From NCBI RefSeq assembly GCF_001039355.2, contig NW_019774870.1:190426-254425 (forward strand): DNA of 64,000 nucleotides. The letters run 5' to 3'. Each line of letters starts with the position of its first letter. Positions within the stretch are counted from its first letter, which is position 1. This DNA comes from Lingula anatina (taxonomy: Eukaryota > Brachiopoda > Lingulata > Lingulida > Lingulidae). Under the pieces are notes generated by a model that searched no databases, was not told where the DNA came from, and worked only from the letters and a program-made list of their open reading frames with translations. This document shows positions 1 to 10,590 of this stretch, piece by piece. Position numbers and translations under genes: made by a program.

Positions 1-1559
1 TTATTTTCTATCTGTGCGAACTGGGAGTAGCCTTGTTAAGTCAGGCAGCTGAACAGGAAAAAATGGTATCGGTGTAAAGGTTTATAAGAATAAGCGTATG
101 TCATTTTCATTTGTGCCAACATTTTGCTCCAATAGCTTTTGTTGTTTCACTTATTTTTCTTAATAAATGTTGGTTGCACTAATTAACCTACTTTAGTAAT
201 TATATATTATGATAGTTATATAGTATTGGGGATGTCTGATTATCCCTCATTTTTGTAACATATTATTTTTCGTCACTAATAAATGACAATTTTCAGTAAT
301 GTGGACTTAAGTCTTATTTACCTTTGAGCAAAAACAGAGATTCATTGTGCTTGTGAACATTAGGATACATAAATAAGTTTATGACATATTCATACTACTG
401 TTTGCATGTTTTTATCAATCTGGGCGGTACTGAAATATGGGAAAAAACTTGCACAGGATTAAGTGAAGATAGTGATACCATAAATATTTCTGAAGTCTCC
501 CCGAGAACAGCGTGTCATGTCTGCAATTTATGGGAATTGTAGTGAACTCTCCTAAAAACTTCCTTATATTGTATTTTATGGTGATTCAAGTTATTTCAAC
601 TCTTTCATAAGTTTTGTTAAATAATTTTGGGAGATCAGATGTGCGTATATGCATATGAGGTTACTGTAATCTGGGCACCCGCCCGAAGAAAATTACAGTA
701 AAGATTTCCATCAACACGAGTAAGCGCACGTGTCTCGTGGCTCTTACATATATGTATAAGGAATAACTATATAAATATTTACTTGAATATATTTTTTTTA
801 TTTATTTATTTATTTATCTATTTATTAGTTTATTTATTAATTGTATATACCTGTAAATATAACATTGATTAGTGGCCCACCTCTGAAAGTCAAATGATAT
901 ATTTGAATTACACGTAGTAAAGATTCTGATCAAGTTGTGCATGAGCACGGGTCACGGAGTTATATAAATGAGTTTCTTAATAGACACATATATTTCATGG
1001 GTGCATTGATAAAGTCTACACAGGGGTTTATGGCACGGAGGATAACACCAAGCCTTAAGTTTTCTAGATGCCCAAAAGACGACATATTCTATCATCAGCC
1101 TACCAAACCTCTATGAGTAACAGAAGATTTGGTACTGGATAATTATACGTCTGTTGTAACATTAATATAAGGCCCCCTTCAAAAAGATACCAGGTATAAC
1201 GTTTGTAGGATATACAAACTTCTCAGGTGAGTGAGAATAATGCATAAATGTTTCGTTATAGGTCCGTTTGATCACTTTTTGTGTACATACGTTATCTTTT
1301 CAAATATAATTGAGTTTAAAGAAGCATCTTAACATGAATACACACGAGTGCATATTTGGCAGATTCAACCAAAAAGATGTTTTTGCTGGGCACGTTTACC
1401 TGACGAGGTCACTCAAAAATTCTATCAGATAAAGAGGGACCACAGACACGAAATATATTAACAAGACGCCGGTAACACGCCGAATATGACAAGCCTCTAA
1501 AGCACGTCGTTGGGCGACCTTTTTTGCGTGTTGGCTTTAATTATGTGCGTTTTCTTACT
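1..1559. other. Non-coding left flank, no gene seen
   Basis: I see no coding exon here. The stretch is AT-rich and includes an imperfect TTTA microsatellite at about 792-842. No open frame resembles a known protein and no clear transposon ends were found. Confidence 0.6.
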
Positions 1560-1565
1560 TATAAA
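1560..1565 (+). promoter_or_regulatory. Candidate TATA box for the peroxidase A first exon
   Basis: TATAAA lies about 130 bp upstream of the ATG at 1694. Between them is a relatively GC-rich stretch (about 1590-1693) that would serve as a 5' untranslated region. The assignment depends on the 1694 exon being real, so it is tentative. Confidence 0.35.
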
Positions 1566-1693
1566 GTATTAGCCTAGTGACGGGCAGTCACACACGCCGC
1601 TGTTAAAGCCCCGCGAGGAGGTCAATTGCCGGAGTGCCAGTCGCGGAGGAGCACCGCACGGACATTGCCTGGAGAGAAAGTGATACGTACAAG

Positions 1694-1701
1694 ATGCTCA
1701 G
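1694..1701 (+). CDS. Candidate 8-nt first coding exon of peroxidase A
   Basis: ATGCTCAG is followed directly by a good donor (gtaaat at 1702). Joined to the exon at 10591 it gives Met-Leu-Arg followed by a hydrophobic stretch, a textbook signal peptide. The joined leader is 52 nt and ends in phase 1, exactly the length and phase of the single leader exon of peroxidase B (34966-35017). The cost is an intron of about 8.9 kb. A competing start is an in-frame ATG at 10562 that reads straight into the 10591 exon, but it would translate through a perfect polypyrimidine tract and acceptor and give an untypical acidic N-terminus. Confidence 0.45.
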
Positions 1702-3710
1702 GTAAATGGTCGATTTGATTCTATACGCAAGTTTGTGAATAGTTACTGAGTTTGCGTTTGGTCTGGTAATTTTTGTTTCATGTGCCGGTGTATCGTTCAT
1801 TTGGGAAGATGGGTCACACACTCAGAAATCATGCAAAGACTTGTCACGAATATTCTTACAACCTCTTAATCCACGAAAATAATAGATAACAATATTCGGA
1901 GATACCTGATGAATGATAATTAATCTGCAATACGGCGGGTTCTGGCACAGTGAAATACTCCGGTAAAATGCAACTTGGTTTTTTGGATGTTTTTTATTGT
2001 CGTTTGCCACGCTGGTAAGCAATAAAGACATAAGTCGGTTTTGTTTGCCGGTGTAAAGGACACATTAAGAGAGATTCTGAAATGAACACAGTCATATATT
2101 TCAGGGTGCACGCTAAGCAAAAACCGTAAAATATTGAACAAGCTTTGAATAGTTTAACAAGCTTTCTCGATTTTTATCTTGGAAGAACCTGCATTTCTTT
2201 TGTTTAACCGACTTACCCGACTGCTGAAAACTATAGATTAATGAATAACAATGGATATAAAATCCTTCACGGTCTGAGATCGCGCTTTAAATGCTCCCGT
2301 TGTGGTAGAGCAAACGAGAATAAAATGGTTCCAGTGCTGTTAGCAACAGTTCATACCTGTTAAGGACACCAGGAAGATCAAATGGCGTGCGGCTGTCTTT
2401 AAGTGTATACATGTACATTGTACCTTATTGTTTATTGTACACTGTAAATACATCTTAATAGGATCTGTGATTAAAGATATTGAATTGCATGACTAGACAA
2501 AGGGTCTCACTTGCTTTAATGATAATGACACCACAGCAGTTTAATCGGTCTACACAGATTTTTCAAAAGATAGTAAGCTAGAAGTCATGACAAAACTCAT
2601 TAGAAGAAATCAACTGAGATGGCCTAAAGTCTCGCAACTTAAAAACAACAAAATTCAACGAGATATAACTAGATTTGGTGGGGAACGAGGCCAAATATAA
2701 GGGCAGGCTAGCGAGTGCGGTGCTGCAACAAATAAAAGCTAACAAAATTTAATTTTGGTTGTTCCTTTTAACTTATGTAAACAACAGTCTTTTGTCCACC
2801 AGTAAAACTTTTGTATTGTTCTCTGAGACGACATTTCCGGCGCATAGAGTTTCACCCTCATTGCTAAAAGGTTAACCCCAACTCACGCGGATTCTCAGAT
2901 TCTCGCACGCTTTTATTTGACTTTCATGTGTGAAGTCGCGCGTTTTAAACGGACCGTTACATAAATGCGGAAAGGTTACCAAACCGTGGCCCGTGAAAGT
3001 CAAGTCACACGAGGAAAAATCTACATGTTTAATATATGTCAATTAAAGTGACAAATGAATTTGTGGACTTCATATAGCACAAGGTGCATGTTACGTGCTC
3101 TGTTTGGTATAACACATTTGTAGGAGTTCAACATTACGGGGCGTCTATACTGTTCTGTCTGAAAACAAGTAGTAGTTTTCGGTCCGGTTCCTAGTTTTCC
3201 CCTTCACTAAAATGTTCATATTTACTTTTTTATAAGACTGTTTTTGTATGTAAAATACATGTTACATCGTTGTTAAGAAATGAATTTGAGTTAAATCAAA
3301 ACGCAGGGAATTTAGTGTCATCATTCACTTTGCAAGGGAACAAGAAGTGGTATGAAATTTAACTATGCTTTATACTTTTTGTTTTGTTTGAAATACGATA
3401 GACTGACGGTCAGTAAAATTAGAAAATTAAAGATGACGACATGGATTTTTGCCTTATTTTTCAAAATCTGCCATTCAACTTTGTTAAATCACCGATAAAC
3501 TGCACACCATATGGTCAAGCTGCTTGCCACGTCTGACTACCGGCCGGGGCGAACAACAGACAGTGACAATTAATAGTATACGAAATGATTCCTCATCGAG
3601 AGGTACATTTTTCTCTATCGCTCCAGTTTGAGATTTTGACAACTTAATTGGCAGGCACTTACGTAAAAGAGTAACCTTAACGGAGCTCAAGCACGCGACA
3701 TGGCCAGCTA

Positions 3711-3897
3711 TGAGCTCATTCAGAACAGCGAACTAACATATCCGCTGTCAAATATGGCCGATCCACTTGAACGCTTGTTGCGTAATCCCCACGAGGAATC
3801 TATTCAGTGTCTAATTGAAACTTGAGCGGCAAGCTTTTAAGTCGGTCGCCATATTTGATCCGCGGATCTGTTAGTCCGCTGTTCCGAATGCGCTCTG
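3711..3897. mobile_element. MITE with long inverted ends (GATCCGCGGATC family)
   Basis: The left arm (about 3711-3778) and the reverse complement of the right arm (about 3835-3897) share a pattern: CAGAACAGC, CTAACA, ATCCGC, TCAAATATGGC, then ACTT with AAGC/ACGC. The interior is short and non-coding. Related arms occur at 6845-6945 and 11774-12045. No target duplication was fixed. Confidence 0.6.
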
Positions 3898-5289
3898 ATT
3901 GATTGCTACATTGGAACTTGTGAAAGGGAGAAAACCGTGTTACAGGTTACAGCAATCACTGTACAGCTCAAAGGGTCCTGCCACTGGGCAGGAGAAGAAG
4001 CAGACAGAAAGACTGCAATGAGACTAATGGGCAGAGTAATGATAGACAAGCAAGCAATGAAACTAAATGGGCGTAAACAAAAGTGCTTTCTGCTTGACAA
4101 CAAGTTGTGTGTTATCAAGATCAGAATACCAAAATTATAACCTTGAATTTTTGAACAGAACCTTGTATGCTACTTACAAGGTGTTGTGTTACACAAACTT
4201 ACACGGAACATACTATTAACTTAAGACTTCTGAGTCAATTTGTTTCAAAGTTCAGTAATAATGGCAACTATTAAGACAAGTTATAACCTTTGGTTTGAAA
4301 AGAAAGTGTCTTTGTAGCCTTTCACCTTAGCGTCTGGTCAATATCCGGTTGGCACATTGCAAATTTTGGGAAATTCTGCTGATTTTGCATCCGGTATTGA
4401 CTGAATGAGTCCTAATGAAAACATGGCTATGAGAATAACATCACATTAGAAATTATGGTTATGAACAAATAAGACCTACGAAAAATCTACCCCTTTATGC
4501 TTACATCATTATAAGGTTTTTAAGGTAAATTAACCCCTTGCTGGTTGAGAAGGTGTGTCAGACAGTTAAACTGACTACATTAACTGCACTTATGCGAGAA
4601 TCCCCGCAGAGTTAGATCGACCCAGCTAGTTTGATAAGTTTACTTGAACGCTCCCTTAAATTTATTGACTCGACTGACTTGAAAAAAATTCTGTTTTAAC
4701 CTTCTCTTCTTTGATTTAGATTTTACTTTCAAATGAAGACAATGTGTTAACGCTACCTTATTATTCAGGTGGATTTGTAGCGGAAACCAAGTCTTTGGAC
4801 ATAGTAAATAAAAACTATTAAAGGGCGATGCAGACATTTTAGCAATGTAATCTGCCATCTTGTATTAGTCATTATGTACTTGTCAACAATACTGGTCGTC
4901 TGAGCATGTAACAATAAACACGGAGATGGTTTGGCAATCAAATTGTTTTATTGTTAAACAATTGATAGGAACATCTCACAAGATTTGACTAGGTAAAATA
5001 CAAGGTTGTATAGGTGAAGTCGTTATAACAAAGCCAGGCGGCGCAATTATGTCATGTCCATCGTTTGAGATGTGCGTGTACCAAAACCCGGATTCTGAAT
5101 GTTGCATACTGCTTTATGGTAATTCACTGAGGTTCTTTTGCTCTTCGGATATTTGTGCTGCCCAAAATTGTGTTGGCCGGTATTTACTTAAAAGAAATAA
5201 ATACTTTAGTTCAACCATTTTAATGTACTCTGCAGTAATATAAAGACTATAACTAAATAAAAAGTTTATAGATAAAACGAAATAAAAAG

Positions 5290-5295
5290 TTTATT
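5290..5295 (-). terminator. Possible poly(A) signal of the small secreted-protein gene
   Basis: AATAAA on the minus strand, about 270 bp past the stop codon at 5566. The surrounding sequence has AATAAA on both strands, so its use is uncertain. Confidence 0.3.
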
Positions 5296-5565
5296 TGGAC
5301 ATATAAACACTGGTCAGTTGCAAAACGTCGGCACTGATACCGCAAAACTGAAATTCATTTGAATTTGGTCATGTGTTAACCGCATATTTAGTAGATCTGA
5401 TATAATATCTTCATTTTCTTAATTCTCTAGGTTTTGAAATGATAAGAATAAGAGCAATGATAAGAATAAGAGCCAAGAAAAAGGAGCTTACGAGAATTTA
5501 ACGAAAAAATACCCATGTAGGTGTCAGTTACTAACCCAGTAAGACGTCCTGGCGCCGCAGCAAGC

Positions 5566-5793
5566 CTAATGGTAGTAGCGTTTTCGATAGGAACCGCGCC
5601 TGAAATATCTGCTCAAACCAGAGGCAGCAATAGAGGCGTAGTTGGCTGCGCCACGAACCTGGGCTGCACGGTCGAGCTGAAAACCCTTGGGGTAGTATGT
5701 GATGCGTCCATCTGGTCCTGGGTAGAAGTATGTTCCAGGGACGGCACACGCCACGGCCAAAATAGCCAGGAGACAGACAGCTTTCAACATCAT
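5566..5793 (-). CDS. Small secreted Tyr/Arg-rich protein, 75 aa
   Basis: A complete single-exon reading frame. Residues 1-17 are an excellent signal peptide (MMLKAVCLLAILAVACA), with cleavage likely before VPG. The mature part is about 58 aa, has no cysteine, is rich in Tyr, Arg, Gly and Ala, and ends in a strongly basic, Tyr-containing tail (FRRGSYRKRYYH). A consensus TATA box lies 63 bp upstream of the ATG, as expected for a compact animal gene. I do not recognise the family. Its composition fits a structural matrix, shell or byssus-type protein, a secreted antimicrobial peptide, or a processed peptide (RR and RKR could be cleavage sites). If peroxidase A starts at 1694, this gene lies inside its first intron on the opposite strand. 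The overlapping plus-strand frame has no such signals. Confidence 0.75.
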   Translation of the reverse strand: MMLKAVCLLAILAVACAVPGTYFYPGPDGRITYYPKGFQLDRAAQVRGAANYASIAASGLSRYFRRGSYRKRYYH

Positions 5794-5855
5794 GGCGATT
5801 ACTTGTTTGTGAGACGATCAAATATCGAAACGCCGAAAAGACGTTAAGTCCGCTC

Positions 5856-5863
5856 TTTTTATA
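5856..5863 (-). promoter_or_regulatory. TATA box of the small secreted-protein gene
   Basis: TATAAAAA on the minus strand, 63 bp upstream of the ATG at 5793. This predicts transcription starting near 5830 and a leader of about 35-40 nt. Position and sequence match a core promoter and support the gene call. Confidence 0.7.
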
Positions 5864-7006
5864 GTGAATGTTATGCGTGTTACTTGCTTATTTCATATTT
5901 CATTCATTTTTCATTTATTTTTTATAATTAACGCTATTGTTCTGCTTCATCGACATTACATTGATCGCGTGATTTAAGATACGGTTTACATAAGGTCGGG
6001 GACACGTGATCTTATGCAATTTCCTTCTTTGTGTTTCAAATAGGTCAACTGTCTGCCGATGGCCCTTCTAGTTGTTAATAAAAGATACAGAAGATTAGTG
6101 TAATCGAGCAAAAATCCAAAGTCATGCTCTTAATTAAACAGGGAAATAAGAACCTAAGTTACTGACTTATTCAAAAATACTATTATCTAAATCATTTGTT
6201 TGAGGATCGAATTTTAATGAAATCCTTGAGATTCTTATTTTAAACTGTATGGATGGCTAAATGTAGGATCCAAACCCTTCTGTTGGATCTTGGGTTAAAT
6301 ATTTTAGTTTTAGAAGGTTTTTCTGTTGGCTCCTCGTTATTTTCTTTGTTTCCAAATCTCATAGAAGTGTTACATGCGTCTTCATGTTACTTCTAATCAA
6401 ATATTGTATTTCAATGGAAAAACATGGAATTTTTTTCAACCATGTCAGTTTTAAATGCATGAAGCAGGGGATGCTACATGGAGACCTCACCTCACCCGTC
6501 GCAAAATTTTCATTAACCCCCCCCTCCTCTTCTTCTAGAATAATCTTTCCACGCGTATGAGAACGGTCAAAAGAAGCGTGTTAGGTAGCGGAAGGCCATC
6601 CTCGGGTTATAAAGGAATTATATTGCAGTGTTTATTCCAGCCCACAGTATGGACTGAAATTTCAGAAAAATAATAGGTAATGCGAACTTTGCATGAGATT
6701 GAAAAGAATATGGAAATCATGGTGATCATTGAAATATCATGCGTTTATGCATGGACATTAAATCCGTTTTTCAAAACATCACTGACAAATGATATCTCAT
6801 CATATCATTTGTCAAGGGTGGAGATTCTATTAAGGACATAGGGTGAGTTCACAACCAAGTTGAGCCACGGCCTAATTGGGCCATACTGAGCCGCGGCTCA
6901 AATATGTCGCAACCGACTTGAAAGCTTGCTGCGTATTGCCGAAATTTAATTGTTCTGCCCGGCGGATCAGTAAGTACTCAGATCATCCATTCTGATTGGC
7001 CCCTTA

Positions 7007-7267
7007 GAGACCATTCCCAGACCCTATCGCACTAACTTTAGGTCGAACTATCTCCAAGGAGATTCTCGCTTAATTGCAATTAACTTACGGGCCTTAGATA
7101 TCTGTCACGCCTACTGAAGTTGATAGGGGGTAATTTACTATCGCTTATGTTAGCAGTTTTAGTAGGCGTGCCAGACATCTAAGCCACTTAATCTGAACGC
7201 AATTTGGCGAGAAACCCCGTGGAGATGGACCGATCCTGTTAGATCGATCTAGGGGTGGGAACCTAGT
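7007..7267. mobile_element. Old divergent copy of the AGATCGATCT MITE family
   Basis: It shares the ends CATTCCCAGA and TGGGAA, the inner AGATCGATCT palindrome and the GGGGGTAATT core with the better copies at 26460, 36373 and 46733. It is more diverged, so the boundaries are approximate. The fragment at 49660-49770 belongs to the same sub-branch. Confidence 0.6.
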
Positions 7268-9605
7268 CTTAGTACCATAGTGATTCATGTCACTTTTGTA
7301 CCTGACTGATAGTATAGGTACGTTTACTCTATGATAATCGTTTTCCAACCGAAGGCTCAATTTTACCAGCTTACATTTGCGCCCCCCCCCCTCCCTCTCC
7401 CACCAATGGCTTACATGTTCGTTTCTTTTTAAAAAGATTGTCACTTCTTTGTACTCTTTGAGAATGCAGTGAAATTTGAAATGCATCCTTTAAGGGTACT
7501 TCAAAGAACAATATAGATGGCATCGGGATCTTGCTTATACAATTAACCTAGTTCACGGTGATGTTACGAATGTTACGAAATGCTTGCACGCCTGGGTTTT
7601 GCGTACCCTCTGCCAGGGCGACAGATTGATTTTTCACAAGATGCTCACAAATATGTCTTTAGAGAAATAGACAGTCATTTGATTCTCTGGCTTTTTGAAA
7701 ATTTGCCTATAATATCTGCCACCCTGGTAGAGGGTAGGTTTTGCGTGAGGGCTAACATAAAGCTCAACCGCTGCAAATACCCAACAAAAGCGTAGTTATC
7801 AAAAAACAATTCAATTAACCGTTGGGTCACGCCGAAACACGTTTATGTAATAATGGTGAAAGTGATTTATTACATAATGAATAGTTTAACCTTAGTGTTC
7901 TTTATGCAACTGAAAAGATTCTACAGAAGCAGACAAACAAATGACAAAGAGCGATATTACAATAGCAATGACCGTGTAAATGTCCCACAAGAATTCTATC
8001 TACGTAACATTTTTTGCGTCTCTGAAATATCACCTCAAGTGAACAATGCCAGTATTGTGAAATGGCATCTGTTTATGTGGTTACAATTTTTTAAAAGCCA
8101 GAAATTAAAGGTTGACAAAATAGAGGTAGCCACGGAGGTCGTTAATCCTTACAAGGTTGTCCGCCACACTGACGCCACGCGAAAAGGGACATATACGGGC
8201 AGTATTCAGGGACTGGGCGGACATTGCAAACAAATATAACCTGACGTTTTTGTATTTTGGGTAAATTTTGTGTATCTTTGGTCCGCAACTGTGTGTACAA
8301 AGGCCGCGAAAAGTACTGACGTCCCATTCCCCCTTTTTCAGGCTAAGAATGATGAAGACAAATAATGGAGATTCACGTGGGGAGCGAGATACAATTAGAA
8401 TTATAAAACCATATTTTATAACTGTGTTGTGATAAAAAGACCTTTCTATTGAATTCTAACCGTCGGCTGAACTGTGGTAATTATTTCTTGCCCAACAAAA
8501 GCATCTCTACATATCAAACCTCGTCTATACTTTCACACCTGTTGACCCACACGAAGATGAAATAGATAATTCGAAGAACAAATTGGCCATCATGTACCAA
8601 ACCGTCTTTAATATGCTGCATCAGGACATTGCCCAATACCGAGAACAAGAAGCAACGCCCCTCACACGTTAGCACGATTAGTTTGGTAATAGTGTGGACC
8701 CTCAATTCCTCGCCTGGTACGGAAGAGCACAGCAGGCCATTCCATTTCACCTTATTCATTGTGGTCCGTCGAATAAATGGTGTGTCATTTAGACGCGGAA
8801 CTTTTTTAATCTTAATTTGTATTTTTTTTATTCCATTTTAAATATGAAGTGGCATTGGGGATAGTTCAAACATTTCTATTTTAAGTGGAAACCTTTCTAC
8901 ATACATTGTGAACACCGTAATGGGACATAATTGATACACTTCCACTATTTTAATTCATATAAATGTTGCTTTATCAAATAAAAAAAAACTTCTTGTGTAA
9001 TATATATTTCAAGAGTATAACTTTCTTGTATTAAAAAAACAACAATAACAACAATAGCAACAATACATGTACTCAAGGACACAATATTCCTAGATGCACT
9101 GTATCAGTATTGGTTTTATCACATTTTGTATTTATTCGCCAATGCCAATGTCAGTTTCTCCTTTTCTAAACATTTAAAATACTGTGTTCAAACACCTAGT
9201 TCAGAGAGTTTTTAATTCCTTTTAATCCTGATGAAATTCATCTTCATTTTTAGATTTTTCCAATTTTTAGTGAAGATAACGACATGACACTTGCAACATA
9301 GGTTCAAATAAAAACACTAAAAGAAATACTTCAGGGTTTCATTTCATTATTTCTTTTCGATTCATTCTTCGTTTCATTGCGAACTTGAGGAGCAGATAGT
9401 ACATATAGTTCAAGTTTACGAGCAGACATATAAAGAAGGGCGCAGTTTCAATTTTTTTTTTTGACAACGTGATTAATTTGGGTTATTATTTACATGAGTC
9501 ACGTAAGAAATTGGTTGTAGTTATTTGTATGCAGTGCAATTATATATCTTGAAGTTACATGGTGATCATCATTTATTCGCTTTGTTTTGATACCGAAAAA
9601 ACTGC

Positions 9606-9911
9606 TTTTATGTAACGAATACCAAAGTAAACTTGATAAATAAAACTGTGTTTACTCATTACCTCACATTTATTTGACCCGAGAAGATTCATTTCACCAG
9701 TTTTTGACAGGGTAAAAGAAGACATGAATACCAATAACAAGAGAACACACTTCACCCGATTTTATGTAACGAATACCAAAGCAAACTTGATGAATAAAAC
9801 TGTGTTTACTCATTACCTCACATTTATTTGACCCGAGAAGATTCATTTCACCAGTTTGACAGGGTAAAAGAAGACATGAATACCAATAACAAGAGAACAC
9901 ACTTTACCCGA
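9606..9911. repeat. Tandem duplication, about 154 bp x 2
   Basis: Copy 1 (9606-9759) and copy 2 (9760-9911) are head to tail and almost identical. They differ by a few substitutions and two bases in a T run. Minus-strand open frames across it are a by-product of the repeat. Confidence 0.9.
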
Positions 9912-10590
9912 TTTGTTTTATATATAAAAAAAAACATCTACTAAAATGTTTTGGAAGTTCTATTCCATGAAGTGCCACGCTTCTCTTCCTTTGTTTATAC
10001 CGAACGTGCACTTGTGAAACAGTAGTCCTTTGTACATAGACAGTAAGCTTTTACATAAGGTATTGCTTCACGTGCACACGCAATCTAAACCACGTTACAT
10101 CACGAAACAAAGATCAGGGTGTCATTTATCATCATATATTATTGTATGCTATGCGCTAATATAATTAAAGAAAAAGAATTAAACCGTAGTTTCAAGAGCA
10201 ATTTATTTACAATTTGTTTTACCAACATATTAATTTTATTTAAGTAATCGTTTCTCAACGTATTATAGACATAACTCATAATTTTTGAATAAGCACGAAA
10301 AATTTTAATCCAAGCATTTTATTTACACCATGTTGTGTCACAAAACAATCATGAAAATTCACATGAAAAGTCACAATAAACAATAAATACACTTTGCTAC
10401 AAGACACATCTCCAGATTTCACTATCATATCAAGTCTTTGATCACGCTGATGTTTTATCGTATACATGTGCCAGTAGTGTTTATAGCCAAAGGGCGAAGG
10501 CTCACGTTTTACATTTATCTGGCGGGAGGTTACTCCAAAATCGTGTTGATGGTATGTGAGTATGTCTGACAAGGATTTTTCTCTTTTCAG

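Noticed and set aside
5521-5847. 108-aa plus-strand frame over the small secreted gene
   Set aside because: It is the antisense shadow of 5566-5793, which alone has a signal peptide and an upstream TATA box.
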